Source of the DNA: Bradyrhizobium sp. WSM1743
GTDB lineage: Bacteria > Pseudomonadota > Alphaproteobacteria > Rhizobiales > Xanthobacteraceae
Direction of reading: 5' to 3'
DNA: 64,000 nucleotides
Assembly (NCBI RefSeq): GCF_000473065.1
Contig: NZ_AXAZ01000008.1
Span: 1-64,000, forward strand
Part shown: piece by piece, positions 7,672-16,489 of the stretch
How the letters are laid out: each line of letters begins with the position of its first letter
Position numbering within the stretch: position 1 is the first letter of the stretch
Program-made: the position numbers and the translations under genes
The notes under the pieces: model-generated
The model's input: the letters and a program-made list of their open reading frames with translations, nothing else
Told to the model about the DNA's origin: nothing
Database searches by the model: none

Positions 7672-9003
7672 TTACGAGCCGATCTTAGACTCGAGCCCCC
7701 CGCCCGCCGTCCATCGGTCCGGATCCGGACTGTGGCCGATCAGCGCGAGGCCATAGGCGATCGACTCGAACTGGTCGCCCGACATCAGCCGCTCGTTGCC
7801 GAACCGCTCGGCGAACAATTTTCGGACGGCCGGCACAAAGGACGTGCCGCCGGTCAGGAACACCTTCTCCACCTCGCGCGCGGTGATGCGGGCCTCGGCC
7901 AGCACCTTGTCGACGGTGGCCCCCAACCGTGCGATATCGTCGGCGATCCAGGATTCAAAGTTCTTCCGCGTGATGGCCGCGCCGATGTCGACGCCGCCAC
8001 CCCTGAAGCGGAAGTCCACCTCATCCTGCGCCGACAGCGCGACCTTGGCATCGGACACCGCGCGGTACAGCGCAAAGCCGAGATCGAGATCGACGATGGT
8101 GATGAAGTCCTCGAGCAGATCAGGCTTCAGCGCGGTGCGCGCCAGCTCGCGGAGCTCACGCAGATCGCCGTTGCTCTTCATCATCGCGAGCTGATGCCAG
8201 CGCGCGAGGTTGGTGTAGTGGCCGCTCGGGACCGGCAGCACCTTGTCGAACGAGCGGAAGCTGGAGCCCTTGCCGAGCCGCGGCGAGACGATTTGGTCGA
8301 CGATGCGATAGTCGAACGTGTCGCCGGCAATGCCGATGCCGGCGTGACCGAGCGGCTCGGCGCGAAGCGTGCCGCCCGCGCGCGAGAAACGCATCACCGA
8401 GAAGTCGCTGGTGCCGCCGCCGAAATCAGCAACCAGCACGGTGGCATCGCGCTCCAGCCTGCGGGCGAAGGAGAACGCCGCGCCCACGGGCTCGTAGACA
8501 TAGCGCGCATGGCCGGCACCGAGCCGCTCGAAGGCGGCCCGGTAGCGCTGCATTGCCAGCACCTCGTCGGGATTGCCGCCGGCAAAGCGCACTGGGCGGC
8601 CGACCGTGATGCTCGCCGCCTCGAAGCCGAACTTCCCTCCACCATGGCGCGCCAGCGTCCGCAGGAACGCCGCCAAAATGTCCTCGAACTTGTAGCGCTG
8701 CCGGAAGACTTGCGTGGTGTTGAAGCTAGAGCTCGCCGCAAAGGTCTTGAACGACTGCAGGAAGCGGTAAACGTGGCGGCCTTCGAGAAACTGCTCGATC
8801 GCCCACGGACCGCCTTCGGCCTGGGCGCCGGCGCCCGGCCGGTCCTCCCAGAAGCACAGTGCCGACACGTAGACGCTGTGGCGCCGTCCGCCATGATCGA
8901 AGCGGATGGCCTCGACCCGGCGGTCGTCGGCCGCGAGGGCGACAACCGTGTTGCTGGTCCCAAAATCGATACCGATCGAGACGGCGGGCGAGGCGCTCGA
9001 CAT
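7672..9003 (-). CDS. Hsp70-family protein of the YegD type
   Basis: The 443-residue product has the actin/Hsp70 ATPase fold. Phosphate-1 is GIDFGTSNTVVAL at residues 10-22, phosphate-2 is VADFGGGTSDFSV near the middle, and the adenosine motif is FLTGGTSFVPAV near residue 390. It ends soon after the nucleotide-binding domain, so it lacks the DnaK substrate-binding domain and lid, like Escherichia coli YegD. The start ATG is the first in the frame and matches the family. Such proteins are thought to be chaperone-like ATPases with unknown clients. No DnaJ or GrpE gene is nearby. Confidence 0.9.
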   Translation of the reverse strand: MSSASPAVSIGIDFGTSNTVVALAADDRRVEAIRFDHGGRRHSVYVSALCFWEDRPGAGAQAEGGPWAIEQFLEGRHVYRFLQSFKTFAASSSFNTTQVFRQRYKFEDILAAFLRTLARHGGGKFGFEAASITVGRPVRFAGGNPDEVLAMQRYRAAFERLGAGHARYVYEPVGAAFSFARRLERDATVLVADFGGGTSDFSVMRFSRAGGTLRAEPLGHAGIGIAGDTFDYRIVDQIVSPRLGKGSSFRSFDKVLPVPSGHYTNLARWHQLAMMKSNGDLRELRELARTALKPDLLEDFITIVDLDLGFALYRAVSDAKVALSAQDEVDFRFRGGGVDIGAAITRKNFESWIADDIARLGATVDKVLAEARITAREVEKVFLTGGTSFVPAVRKLFAERFGNERLMSGDQFESIAYGLALIGHSPDPDRWTAGGGLESKIGS

Positions 9004-9355
9004 GAACCACTCTGACGGTTGATTGGATAAGGGGGCGGACCACTAGCGGCTTTGCATGGACCTGCCAAGGGCCCGGGCATTGCAGTGCGGCCGGAATCCG
9101 GACCGCTTGGGGTCAGGTCGCCCCTTCCGGCCCAGTGCTTCAGCCTGCTTTCGTGCCCGTTTGCTCGGGAGAGGCGCCCCGTGCGCCCGCGTCGGCAACT
9201 TTATGTCTGAAAGAGATCTTAATTCAGCATTATGCTGCGATGCGAAAGATTGAATGCTGCTATGCAAACAAAGCGATGGCGTTTGGCATCTGGTATACAT
9301 AGATTGCCCCCGAAATGAGACAGCAAGGCTGACTGTCTCCAGAAAGGGATTTCCG
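9004..9355. other. Intergenic region between Hsp70-like gene and the 45-residue gene
   Basis: The 352 bases between two divergently transcribed genes hold no convincing ORF. The right-hand 80 bases are noticeably A+T richer than the surroundings and carry an operator-like inverted repeat (9284-9300) shared with four other sites in this window. That part is probably the promoter of the small gene at 9356. Confidence 0.6.
9284..9300 (+). promoter_or_regulatory. Operator-like inverted repeat, site 1 (imperfect)
   Basis: TGGCAT-CTGGT-ATACAT: same layout as the four other sites (TGGCAT, five bases, ATACCA), with one mismatch in the right half. It lies 55 bases before the start of the 45-residue gene. 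Confidence 0.5.
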
Positions 9356-9493
9356 ATGTCCAAGACCGCTTCCGTTGCTCTCGCTCCCTCCTCCTCGCTG
9401 TTCGCCCGCCTGATGGCCGCGATCGACAGCTTCCTGATGGCGAGCGCCGAAATCTCGAATCACAACGGCGATTTGCCCCGTTTCGGCCTGTAA
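9356..9493 (+). CDS. Small (45-residue) protein of unknown function
   Basis: The ATG at 9356 is preceded by AGAAAGGGA and opens MSKTASVALAPSSSLFARLM, continuing to a stop at 9491-9493. The middle (LFARLMAAIDSFLMASAEIS) forms one amphipathic helix and the end is NHNGDLPRFGL. A strong rho-independent terminator follows after about 60 bases and an operator-like repeat precedes it, so this is a complete monocistronic unit and not a chance ORF. Similar short proteins with a conserved helix and an NGD-P-G ending occur across Bradyrhizobium to my memory, but I know no function. Confidence 0.65.
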   Translation: MSKTASVALAPSSSLFARLMAAIDSFLMASAEISNHNGDLPRFGL

Positions 9494-9554
9494 GAAGGCC
9501 TCGTTCGCCCGCCGCGCCGCGGGCTGACAGATCCGCAGACGCCAGGCTTGGTCA

Positions 9555-9587
9555 AAATGGCCCCGCTCGTCGGGGCCATTTTCTTTT
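9555..9587 (+). terminator. Rho-independent terminator after the 45-residue gene
   Basis: AAATGGCCCCG-CTCGT-CGGGGCCATTTTC: an 11-base stem, five-base loop and T-rich tail ending in TTCTTTT. Confidence 0.85.
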
Positions 9588-9957
9588 CGTGTCCTTGCCC
9601 GGCCCGCGACCACAACTGCGACGATTGGTCCGCCGACGTGGCCCACCGATCCGATTGTTTGTTTGCTGGCATCTCGCATACCATTCGCCAACCAAGAACC
9701 ATTGTGCAATCAAAAGTATAAGACGTGGAAACGTAGCGCAGGACGGGAGCAGCCGAGGAGCACGCGTGCTGCGAACCTTGGCGGAACCTTAGCCGAAAGA
9801 AGCGGATGCCGCGTGTTGTCCCTGCTCCTACAGTTTCTACCGGGACTGCCATGGGAGAATCGACCGCAAGGGTGACCCCGGGCATGTGACTCAAGATGGG
9901 CTGACGCAAGCCGACAAAGAGCGGCTGCGTCGAGGTTTCGACAGGGAGAGAAACAAG
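9588..9957. other. Leader region upstream of the tripartite transporter
   Basis: The 370 bases between the terminator and the first transporter gene carry no supported gene. They hold an operator-like repeat at 9667-9683 and, just before the start codon, a GGGAGAG ribosome-binding site. The distance from operator to start (about 275 bases) implies a long untranslated leader or a downstream promoter. Confidence 0.5.
9667..9683 (+). promoter_or_regulatory. Operator-like inverted repeat, site 2
   Basis: TGGCAT-CTCGC-ATACCA, perfect half-sites. It lies upstream of the tctCBA-like operon. Confidence 0.6.
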
Positions 9958-10962
9958 ATGAAGCCATTCATCCTGAATGTCGCTTTGGCGGCAATCGCGA
10001 TGTCATGCGCCAACGGCACCGCAAGCCGTGCCGCCTGGGAGCCGGCTCGTCCGGTCGAGTTCATCGTGCCCGCGGGCACCGGCGGCGGTGCCGATCAGAT
10101 GGCACGCACCATCCAGGGCATCGTCACCAAGCACAATCTGATGAAGCAGCCTCTGGTCGTCATCAACAAGGCCGGCGGCGCGGGTGGTGAAGGCTTCCTC
10201 GATGTGAAGACGTCGTCGGGCAATCCGCACAAGATCATCATCACGCTGTCGAACCTGTTCACGACGCCGCTGGCCACGGGGATTCCGTTCAACTGGAAGG
10301 ATTTGACTCCGGTCGCGATGCTGGCGCTCGACGAATTCGTGCTTTGGGTGAACGCCGAGAAGCCGTACAGCTCCGTCAAGGATTACGTCGACGCCGTGAA
10401 GAAGGCCCCAAGCGGCTCGTTCAAGATGGGCGGCACCGGCTCCAAGCAGGAAGACCAGATCATCACGGTCGGCATCGAGAAGGCGATCGATACGAAGTTC
10501 ACCTATATTCCCTACAAGGGCGGCGGCGAAGTCGCCGTCCAGCTCGTGGGCAATCACGTCGATTCAACCGTCAACAATCCGATCGAGGCGGTCGCGCAAT
10601 GGCGCGGCGGCAAGCTCCGTCCGCTCTGCGTTTTCGACGCCCAGCCCATGGCCTATGACGAGCCGATCGCCGATGGCAAGGCCTGGAAGGATATTCCGAC
10701 CTGCAAGTCGCAGGGGCTTGCGATGGAATATCTCATGCTGCGCGGCATCTTCATGGCGCCCAAGGCCACGAAGGACCAGGTCGAATACTATGTCGAGCTG
10801 TTCAAGAAGGTGCGTGCCACGCCGGAATGGCAGGAGTTCATGAAGAGCGGCGCCTTCAACACGACCTTCCTGACTGGCGCCGACTACGCCAAGTGGGTCG
10901 AGGCGGAGGAGAAGCGCCACCAAGGCTTGATGAAGGAAGCCGGCTTCCTTTCGGGGAATTGA
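9958..10962 (+). CDS. tctC: Tripartite tricarboxylate transporter substrate-binding protein (TctC/Bug family)
   Basis: The ATG at 9958 follows GGGAGAG and gives 334 residues with a cleavable signal peptide (MKPFILNVALAAIAMSCANG, cleavage probably after TASRA). The mature part is a Bug-type periplasmic binding protein: RPVEFIVPAGTGGGADQMAR near the front is the family signature (family R-P-x-x-x-I-V-P, G-G-x-x-D), followed by NKAGGAGGEGF and the middle IPYKGGGEVAVQLVGNHV. It captures a carboxylate for the TctB/TctA membrane pair encoded directly downstream. The ligand is not readable from sequence; the company of OxlT-like carriers suggests a small dicarboxylate. Confidence 0.93.
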   Translation: MKPFILNVALAAIAMSCANGTASRAAWEPARPVEFIVPAGTGGGADQMARTIQGIVTKHNLMKQPLVVINKAGGAGGEGFLDVKTSSGNPHKIIITLSNLFTTPLATGIPFNWKDLTPVAMLALDEFVLWVNAEKPYSSVKDYVDAVKKAPSGSFKMGGTGSKQEDQIITVGIEKAIDTKFTYIPYKGGGEVAVQLVGNHVDSTVNNPIEAVAQWRGGKLRPLCVFDAQPMAYDEPIADGKAWKDIPTCKSQGLAMEYLMLRGIFMAPKATKDQVEYYVELFKKVRATPEWQEFMKSGAFNTTFLTGADYAKWVEAEEKRHQGLMKEAGFLSGN

Positions 10963-11049
10963 CCCCGCGACATCGACGACGGCTGAGGATGCTGGTCGTC
11001 CTCACGTCTGCCGCGACCGCGAAAGACTGCGTTTCCGCCTGGAGGTCTC

Positions 11050-11547
11050 ATGACTGAACGATCCGGATCCGAATCCGGTCCCGCCCACAAGACGCTGGAA
11101 ATCGGCATAGCGCTGCTGATCGGCGTCTTCGGCCTCGTCGTGATCTTCGGCAGCCTGAAGGCCGGCATCAACTGGGGCGCGGAGGGTCCGCGTGCCGGCT
11201 TCTTCCCCTTCTATATCGGCGTCGCCATCGTCGGCGCGAGCGCCATCAACCTCTGGAGCGCGCGACGCGACGGCGATGGCCGGCTGTTCGCAGAATGGGG
11301 ACAGCTGCGCCAGGTCATGAGCGTCGTCGTGCCGACCGCGATCTATGTCGGCGCGATGCCGTTCATCGGCCTCTACGTCGCCTCGATGGTCTTCATCGCC
11401 TGGTTCATGCGCTGGCTCGGCGGCTATCGCTGGCTGACGACCATTGCGGTCGCGGTCGGCATGCCGGTCCTGACCTATCTCGTTTTCGAGCGTTGGTTCC
11501 TGGTCCCGCTTCCCAAGGGTCCGTTCGAGGAATGGCTCGGCCTGTAA
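11050..11547 (+). CDS. tctB: Tripartite tricarboxylate transporter small membrane subunit (TctB family)
   Basis: A 165-residue protein with four predicted membrane segments, starting at the ATG of MTERSGSESGPAHKT with GGAGG seven bases ahead. The first segment (IGIALLIGVFGLVVIFGS) is followed by GPRAGFFPFYIG, the conserved loop of TctB-family proteins, and three more hydrophobic segments in the second half (with PTAIYVGAMPFIGLYVAS). It forms the membrane complex with TctA and sits between tctC (87-base gap) and tctA (43-base gap), clearly one operon. Confidence 0.9.
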   Translation: MTERSGSESGPAHKTLEIGIALLIGVFGLVVIFGSLKAGINWGAEGPRAGFFPFYIGVAIVGASAINLWSARRDGDGRLFAEWGQLRQVMSVVVPTAIYVGAMPFIGLYVASMVFIAWFMRWLGGYRWLTTIAVAVGMPVLTYLVFERWFLVPLPKGPFEEWLGL

Positions 11548-11590
11548 GAGCCGCGCCGTCATTTTCGTCACTGCTGCAGGACGTATCGAT

Positions 11591-13090
11591 ATGGAAGAGT
11601 TGGCCAATTTGTTTCACGGCTTCGCGGTCGCCCTGCAGCCCTACAACATCATGCTGATGATCATCGGCATCACGCTCGGCGTCATCATCGGCGTGCTGCC
11701 GGGACTAGGAGGTGCCAACGGCGTGGCGATCCTGCTTCCCCTGACCTTCAGCATGCCCCCGACATCGGCGATCATCATGCTGTCCTGCATCTATTGGGGC
11801 GCATTGTTCGGCGGCGCCATCACCTCGATCCTCTTCAACATACCCGGCGAGCCATGGTCGGTGGCGACCACGTTCGACGGCTATCCGATGGCGCAACAGG
11901 GCAGGCCCGGCGAAGCGCTGACGGCGGCCTTCACCTCCTCCTTCGTGGGCGCGCTGTTCGCCGTCATCATGATCACGCTCGTCGCGCCCCTCGTCGCGGG
12001 CTTCGCGCTGCGATTTGGCCCCGCGGAGAAGTTCGCGGTGTACTTTCTCGCCTTCTGCAGCTTCGTCGGCCTCAGCAAGGAGCCGCCGTTCAAGACCATC
12101 GCGGCGATGATGATGGGCTTCGCGCTCGCGGCGGTCGGCCTCGATTCGATCACGGGACAATTGCGGCTGACCTTCGGTGTCACCGAGCTGCTCAACGGCT
12201 TTGACTTTCTGATCGCCGTGATCGGCCTGTTCGGCATCGGCGAGATCCTGCTGACCATGGAGGAAGGGTTGGCGTTCCGCGGCGGCACTGCGACCATCAA
12301 CCTTCGCGTGGTGCTTCAGACCTGGCGGGAGTTGCCGGCCTATTGGATGACCTCGCTGCGCTCCTGCCTGATCGGATGCTGGATGGGCGTCACGCCCGCC
12401 GGCGCAACGCCGGCCTCCTTCATGAGCTACGGCATCGCCAAGCGCCTGGCGCGACGCGGCAACAATTTCGGCAAGGGCGAGATCGAGGGCGTGATCGCGC
12501 CGGAGACGGCCGCGCATGCCGCCGGCACCTCCGCGCTGCTGCCGATGCTCTCGCTCGGCGTGCCGGGCTCTCCGACCGCCGCCGTCCTGCTCGGCGGATT
12601 GTTGATCTGGGGCCTGCAGCCCGGCCCCATGCTGTTCGTCGAGCAGAAGGAATTCGTCTGGGGCCTGATCGCGTCGATGTATCTCGGCAATCTCGCCGGC
12701 CTCCTCGTCGTGCTCACCTGCGTGCCGATCTTCGCCGCGATCCTCCGCGTGCCGTTCGGCATCATCGCGCCGCTCATCCTGGTGCTCTGCGCGATCGGCG
12801 CCTATTCGGTGCACAACAGCACCTTCGACGTGATGCTGATGCTGGTGTTCGGCGTGCTCGGCTATCTCCTGAAGAAGTGCAACTACCCGCTCGCCCCGCT
12901 GGTGCTCGCCATCGTGCTCGGCGACAAGGCCGAGGAAGCCTTTCGCCAATCGCTGCTGGGATCGCAGGGATCGCTCGGCGTGTTCTTCTCCAACGGCCTC
13001 GTCAGCACGATCATGGCGCTCGGTCTGGTCGCCCTGTTCTGGTCCGCGATCCAAGAAGGCTACAGCCGGCTGCGCACGGCGATGGCGTGA
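11591..13090 (+). CDS. tctA: Tripartite tricarboxylate transporter large membrane subunit (TctA family)
   Basis: A 499-residue, very hydrophobic protein with about eleven to twelve membrane segments, the usual TctA size. The hallmark GVLPGLGGANGVAILLPLTF occurs near residue 35 and again in divergent form (MLSLGVPGSPTAAVLLGGLL, about residue 318), matching the two-fold internal repeat of this family. Further typical stretches are YWGALFGGAITSILFNIPGE and GVTPAGATPASFMSYG. It is the transporting subunit, driven by an ion gradient. It is last in the tctCBA operon; two hairpins follow within 100 bases. Confidence 0.94.
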   Translation: MEELANLFHGFAVALQPYNIMLMIIGITLGVIIGVLPGLGGANGVAILLPLTFSMPPTSAIIMLSCIYWGALFGGAITSILFNIPGEPWSVATTFDGYPMAQQGRPGEALTAAFTSSFVGALFAVIMITLVAPLVAGFALRFGPAEKFAVYFLAFCSFVGLSKEPPFKTIAAMMMGFALAAVGLDSITGQLRLTFGVTELLNGFDFLIAVIGLFGIGEILLTMEEGLAFRGGTATINLRVVLQTWRELPAYWMTSLRSCLIGCWMGVTPAGATPASFMSYGIAKRLARRGNNFGKGEIEGVIAPETAAHAAGTSALLPMLSLGVPGSPTAAVLLGGLLIWGLQPGPMLFVEQKEFVWGLIASMYLGNLAGLLVVLTCVPIFAAILRVPFGIIAPLILVLCAIGAYSVHNSTFDVMLMLVFGVLGYLLKKCNYPLAPLVLAIVLGDKAEEAFRQSLLGSQGSLGVFFSNGLVSTIMALGLVALFWSAIQEGYSRLRTAMA

Positions 13091-13417
13091 AGCCCGTAAT
13101 TCGCGCCCTGCCAAACCGTCGCAGGTCCGACTTCTGGAATAAAGAATTCCAGGAATTGCGCGGTCGCCGATCGACCGCGCGTCGGCGCGCTTGGACAAGC
13201 GCGCGCGTGGAAAATCTCCGAGCGCATACGCTTTCAACAGCGACCTGCGGCATCGCCGAACCAAGGAAAAGCGCCACAAAACCAATAATTTGGATGGGAT
13301 CAGCCACAATCGCCGCTGGCACGCCGACCGCGATTGGGGCTTTACAATCCGGCGCTCACGGCGCATGTGAACAGATCCGCGTTATTTCGCCGCACCTCCC
13401 GTCCATCGCTTGAATCT
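13091..13417. other. Intergenic region after tctA with two hairpins
   Basis: No supported gene. CTGGAAT-AAAGA-ATTCCAG (13133-13151) and then GCGCGGTCG-CCGAT-CGACCGCGC (13158-13180) form two consecutive hairpins about 45-90 bases after the tctA stop. Neither has a T-run, so termination may depend on Rho or they may be processing sites. The remainder has no pattern I can name. Confidence 0.45.
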
Positions 13418-13434
13418 TGGCATAATGCATACCA
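13418..13434 (+). promoter_or_regulatory. Operator-like inverted repeat, site 3
   Basis: TGGCAT-AATGC-ATACCA, perfect half-sites, 55 bases before the start of the first OxlT-like gene. Confidence 0.6.
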
Positions 13435-13488
13435 GGATGCCCCTCAGCGCATGCATAAAAATGATCGGCGCGTTCGGGAGGGTTTTTA

Positions 13489-14778
13489 ATGACGGACATG
13501 GTGCAGTCGGCTGCGGCTCCTAGTGTCGCACGCGTGAGCGATGCTTATCGCTGGGCGCAATTGGCCATCGGCGTAGGCGCGATGGTGATGATCGCCAACT
13601 ATCAATATGGCTGGACGTTCTTCGTCCCTGACATCCAGAAGACGTTCGGCTGGGATCGCGCCTCGATCCAGTGGGCTTTCACCCTTTTCGTTTTGTTCGA
13701 AACCTGGCTGGTGCCGGTCGAAGGATGGTTCGTCGACAAATACGGCCCGCGCATCGTGGTGCTGGTCGGCGGCGTGCTCTGCGCCCTCGGCTGGGCGATC
13801 AACGCGCAGGCCACCTCGCTCAACGGCTACTATCTCGGCATGATCATCGCCGGCATCGGCGCTGGCGGCGTCTACGGCACCTGCGTTGGCAACGCGCTGA
13901 AGTGGTTTCCGGACAAGCGCGGTCTTGCTGCGGGCATCACAGCGGCGGGCTTCGGTGCGGGCTCTGCGCTGACCGTCGCGCCGATTCAGGCCATGATCAA
14001 GGACAGCGGCTTCCAGACCACCTTCCTCTATTTCGGCCTCGGGCAAGGCATCATCATCTGCCTCCTCGCCTTCTTCCTGCTCGCGCCCAAAGCGGGGCAG
14101 GTGCCGAACGTGGTGGCGAATGCCAATCTGCTGCAGACCCGCCGCAACTACCAGCCGACCGAGGTGCTGCGTCAGCCGATCTTCTGGCTGATGTACTTCA
14201 TGTTCGTGATCGTCGGTGCCGGCGGGTTGATGGTGACGGCGAACCTGAAGCCGATCGCAGCCGACTGGAAGGTCGACAACGTGCCGGTCACGCTGATGGC
14301 GGTGACGATGACGGCGGTGACCTTCGCGGCCACGATCGACCGCGTGCTCAACGGCCTGACGCGTCCGTTCTTTGGCTGGATCTCCGACATGATCGGCCGC
14401 GAGAACACGATGTTCATCGCCTTCGGCATGGAAGGGCTCGGCATCTGGATGCTCTACCTCTGGGGCCACGACCCGATCTGGTTCGTGCTGCTCTCGGGCT
14501 TCGTGTTCTTCGCCTGGGGTGAGATCTACTCGCTGTTCCCCTCGACCTGCACCGACACGTTCGGCGCCAAGTTCGCGACCACCAATGCCGGCCTGCTCTA
14601 CACCGCGAAGGGCACCGCCGCGCTGCTGGTGCCGATCGCCAACTACATGCAGCAGTCGTCGGGCACCTGGGACAGCGTGTTCATCATCGCCGCCGGCGCC
14701 AACATCCTGGCTTCGCTGCTGGCTATCGCCCTGCTCAAGCCCTGGCGCAAGATCGTGGTCGCGAAATCGACCCTCTGA
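13489..14778 (+). CDS. MFS transporter, oxalate/formate antiporter (OxlT) type, first copy
   Basis: A 429-residue major facilitator protein with twelve predicted membrane segments; the ATG follows a strong GGGAGGG site. Typical features are the N-terminal QYGWTFFVPDIQKTFGW region, the MFS motif-A-like loop VDKYGPRIVV after TM2 and WISDMIGRE after TM8. By eye the Arg at residue 292 (LTRPFFGW) and the Lys at 374 (YTAKGTA) match Arg272 and Lys355, the substrate-binding residues of Oxalobacter OxlT. The likely role is exchange of oxalate or a similar dianion for formate across the inner membrane, but the substrate is inferred. The next gene is a clear paralogue, and a terminator separates the two. 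Confidence 0.85.
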   Translation: MTDMVQSAAAPSVARVSDAYRWAQLAIGVGAMVMIANYQYGWTFFVPDIQKTFGWDRASIQWAFTLFVLFETWLVPVEGWFVDKYGPRIVVLVGGVLCALGWAINAQATSLNGYYLGMIIAGIGAGGVYGTCVGNALKWFPDKRGLAAGITAAGFGAGSALTVAPIQAMIKDSGFQTTFLYFGLGQGIIICLLAFFLLAPKAGQVPNVVANANLLQTRRNYQPTEVLRQPIFWLMYFMFVIVGAGGLMVTANLKPIAADWKVDNVPVTLMAVTMTAVTFAATIDRVLNGLTRPFFGWISDMIGRENTMFIAFGMEGLGIWMLYLWGHDPIWFVLLSGFVFFAWGEIYSLFPSTCTDTFGAKFATTNAGLLYTAKGTAALLVPIANYMQQSSGTWDSVFIIAAGANILASLLAIALLKPWRKIVVAKSTL

Positions 14779-14805
14779 CCCGCCCGACCACAGCTCGCGA
14801 GCACG

Positions 14806-14833
14806 ACGCCCGGCCTCACGGCCGGGCGTTTTC
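14806..14833 (+). terminator. Rho-independent terminator after the first OxlT-like gene
   Basis: CGCCCGGC-CTCAC-GGCCGGGCGTTTTCG (with one bulge): a G+C-rich stem followed by TTTTCGTTTT. Confidence 0.85.
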
Positions 14834-14922
14834 GTTTTGCACGAAGGTCCCGCGCGCCCGTAAGGCCCCGGGCGGAACCGCGCATTTTTGTTGAACAGGG
14901 AGCCAAGATAGGGCTTGCAATC

Positions 14923-14939
14923 TGGGATATCGTATACCA
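14923..14939 (+). promoter_or_regulatory. Operator-like inverted repeat, site 4
   Basis: TGGGAT-ATCGT-ATACCA: right half perfect, one change in the left half. It lies about 100 bases before the second OxlT-like gene. Confidence 0.55.
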
Positions 14940-15040
14940 AGCTCCGCGCCGCGCCTGCGACGATAAGCCACAATATTTGCGACATCAGGTCATCTTGGCA
15001 ATCTGATGTGCGACCAGACAGGCGCGTTGGGAGGTTCTTG

Positions 15041-16363
15041 ATGATTTCCAGCCCGGATGGCGCCGTCACCGCCGCGCCGCTTCGCACCGGTTTCCGTTGG
15101 CTCCAGCTCGGCATGGGCATCGTCTGCATGGCGATGATCGCCAATCTGCAATATGGCTGGACGCTGTTCGTCGATCCGATCGACGCCGCCCATCATTGGG
15201 GGCGCGCCGCGATCCAGCTCGCTTTCACCATCTTCGTCATCACCGAGACCTGGCTGGTGCCGGTCGAGGCCTGGTTCGTCGACAAATACGGCCCGCGCAT
15301 CGTGGTCATGTTCGGCGGCGCGATGATCGCGCTCTCGTGGATCCTCAACTCCTATGCCGACACCCTCACCCTGCTCTACACTGCTGCGATCATCGGCGGC
15401 ATGGGCGCGGGCGCGGTGTACGGTACCTGCGTCGGCAACGCGCTGAAATGGTTTCCCGACCGCCGCGGCCTCGCCGCCGGCGCGACCGCCGCCGGCTTTG
15501 GCGCCGGCGCCGCGCTCACGATCGTGCCGATCGCGAGCATGATCGTCTCGAGCGGCTATCAGCACGCGTTCCTCACCTTCGGCATCGGCCAAGGTCTCAT
15601 CGTGTTCGTGCTCGCCTTCTTCATCCAGCCGCCGCGCCTCGCCATCCCGCCGAAGAAGAAGCAGCTCAATCTGCCGCAGACCAAGATCGACTTCACGCCG
15701 CCGCAGGTGCTGCGCAGCCCTGTTTTCTGGGTGATGTATCTCGTCTTCGTCATGGTCGCATCGGGCGGGCTGATGACCGCGGCGCAGATCGCCCCGATCG
15801 CGCACGACTTCAAGATCGCCGACACGCCGGTGACGCTCGCCGGCTTCCAGATGGCGGCGCTGACCTTTGCGATCTCGCTCGACCGCATCCTCGACGGCTT
15901 CGGGCGTCCCTTCTTCGGCTGGGTCTCCGACACGATCGGCCGCGAGCCCACCATGTTCATCGCCTTCGGCACCGCCGCCTTGATGCTGCTGACGCTGTCA
16001 GCCTATGGCCACGTGCCTGTCGTCTTCGTGCTGGCGACTGCGGTCTATTTCGGCGTCTTCGGCGAGATCTACTCGCTGTTCCCCGCGACCTGCGGCGATA
16101 CCTTCGGTGCGAAGTTCGCAACCACCAACAACGGCATGCTCTACACCGCGAAGGGCACGGCCTCCCTGCTCGTCCCACTCGCGAGCGTGATCTCGACCGC
16201 CTATGGCTGGAAGGCCGTGTTCGTGGTGGCGGTGGCACTGAACGCAACGGCGGCGCTGATGGCGCTGTTCGTGATCAAGCCGCTGCGCCGCTCCTTCATC
16301 CTCGGCAAGGAAGCCGAGAGCGTCAGCACGGCAACCGGCAACGCCAAGACCGAGACGGCGTAA
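15041..16363 (+). CDS. MFS transporter, oxalate/formate antiporter (OxlT) type, second copy
   Basis: The ATG at 15041 follows GGGAGGTTCTTG; the same frame is open back to 14915 but homology to the first copy starts here, so 440 residues is preferred. The protein is a close paralogue of the preceding carrier: QYGWTLFVDPI, VDKYGPRIVVM, GTCVGNALKWFPDRRGL, WVSDTIGREPTMF and YTAKGTASLLVPL all recur. Equivalent Arg289 and Lys371 are kept. Differences cluster in the N-terminal tail, the TM1-TM2 loop and the C-terminus (a longer polar tail here). It has its own operator-like repeat and terminator, so each copy is a separate transcription unit. Confidence 0.85.
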   Translation: MISSPDGAVTAAPLRTGFRWLQLGMGIVCMAMIANLQYGWTLFVDPIDAAHHWGRAAIQLAFTIFVITETWLVPVEAWFVDKYGPRIVVMFGGAMIALSWILNSYADTLTLLYTAAIIGGMGAGAVYGTCVGNALKWFPDRRGLAAGATAAGFGAGAALTIVPIASMIVSSGYQHAFLTFGIGQGLIVFVLAFFIQPPRLAIPPKKKQLNLPQTKIDFTPPQVLRSPVFWVMYLVFVMVASGGLMTAAQIAPIAHDFKIADTPVTLAGFQMAALTFAISLDRILDGFGRPFFGWVSDTIGREPTMFIAFGTAALMLLTLSAYGHVPVVFVLATAVYFGVFGEIYSLFPATCGDTFGAKFATTNNGMLYTAKGTASLLVPLASVISTAYGWKAVFVVAVALNATAALMALFVIKPLRRSFILGKEAESVSTATGNAKTETA

Positions 16364-16390
16364 GCCGCCACACGCTTTCGCAGGCCTGAG

Positions 16391-16419
16391 AAGGGGCGCA
16401 GCGATGCGCCCTTTCTTTT
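16391..16419 (+). terminator. Rho-independent terminator after the second OxlT-like gene
   Basis: AAGGGGCGCA-GCGA-TGCGCCCTTTCTTTT: ten-base stem with a T-rich tail. Confidence 0.85.
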
Positions 16420-16489
16420 GGACCGGCGACAAACGTCAGTGTTCCTGTCGCAAGATTTTTCGGATCAGCCAAATCCAACGCTTGACGAT

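Noticed and set aside
7603..9015. 470-residue plus-strand reading frame over the Hsp70-like gene
   Set aside because: Antisense shadow; the minus-strand gene carries all diagnostic motifs.
11705..13366. 553-residue reading frame on the minus strand
   Set aside because: Antisense to tctA, very rich in Arg, His and Gln, no family resemblance.
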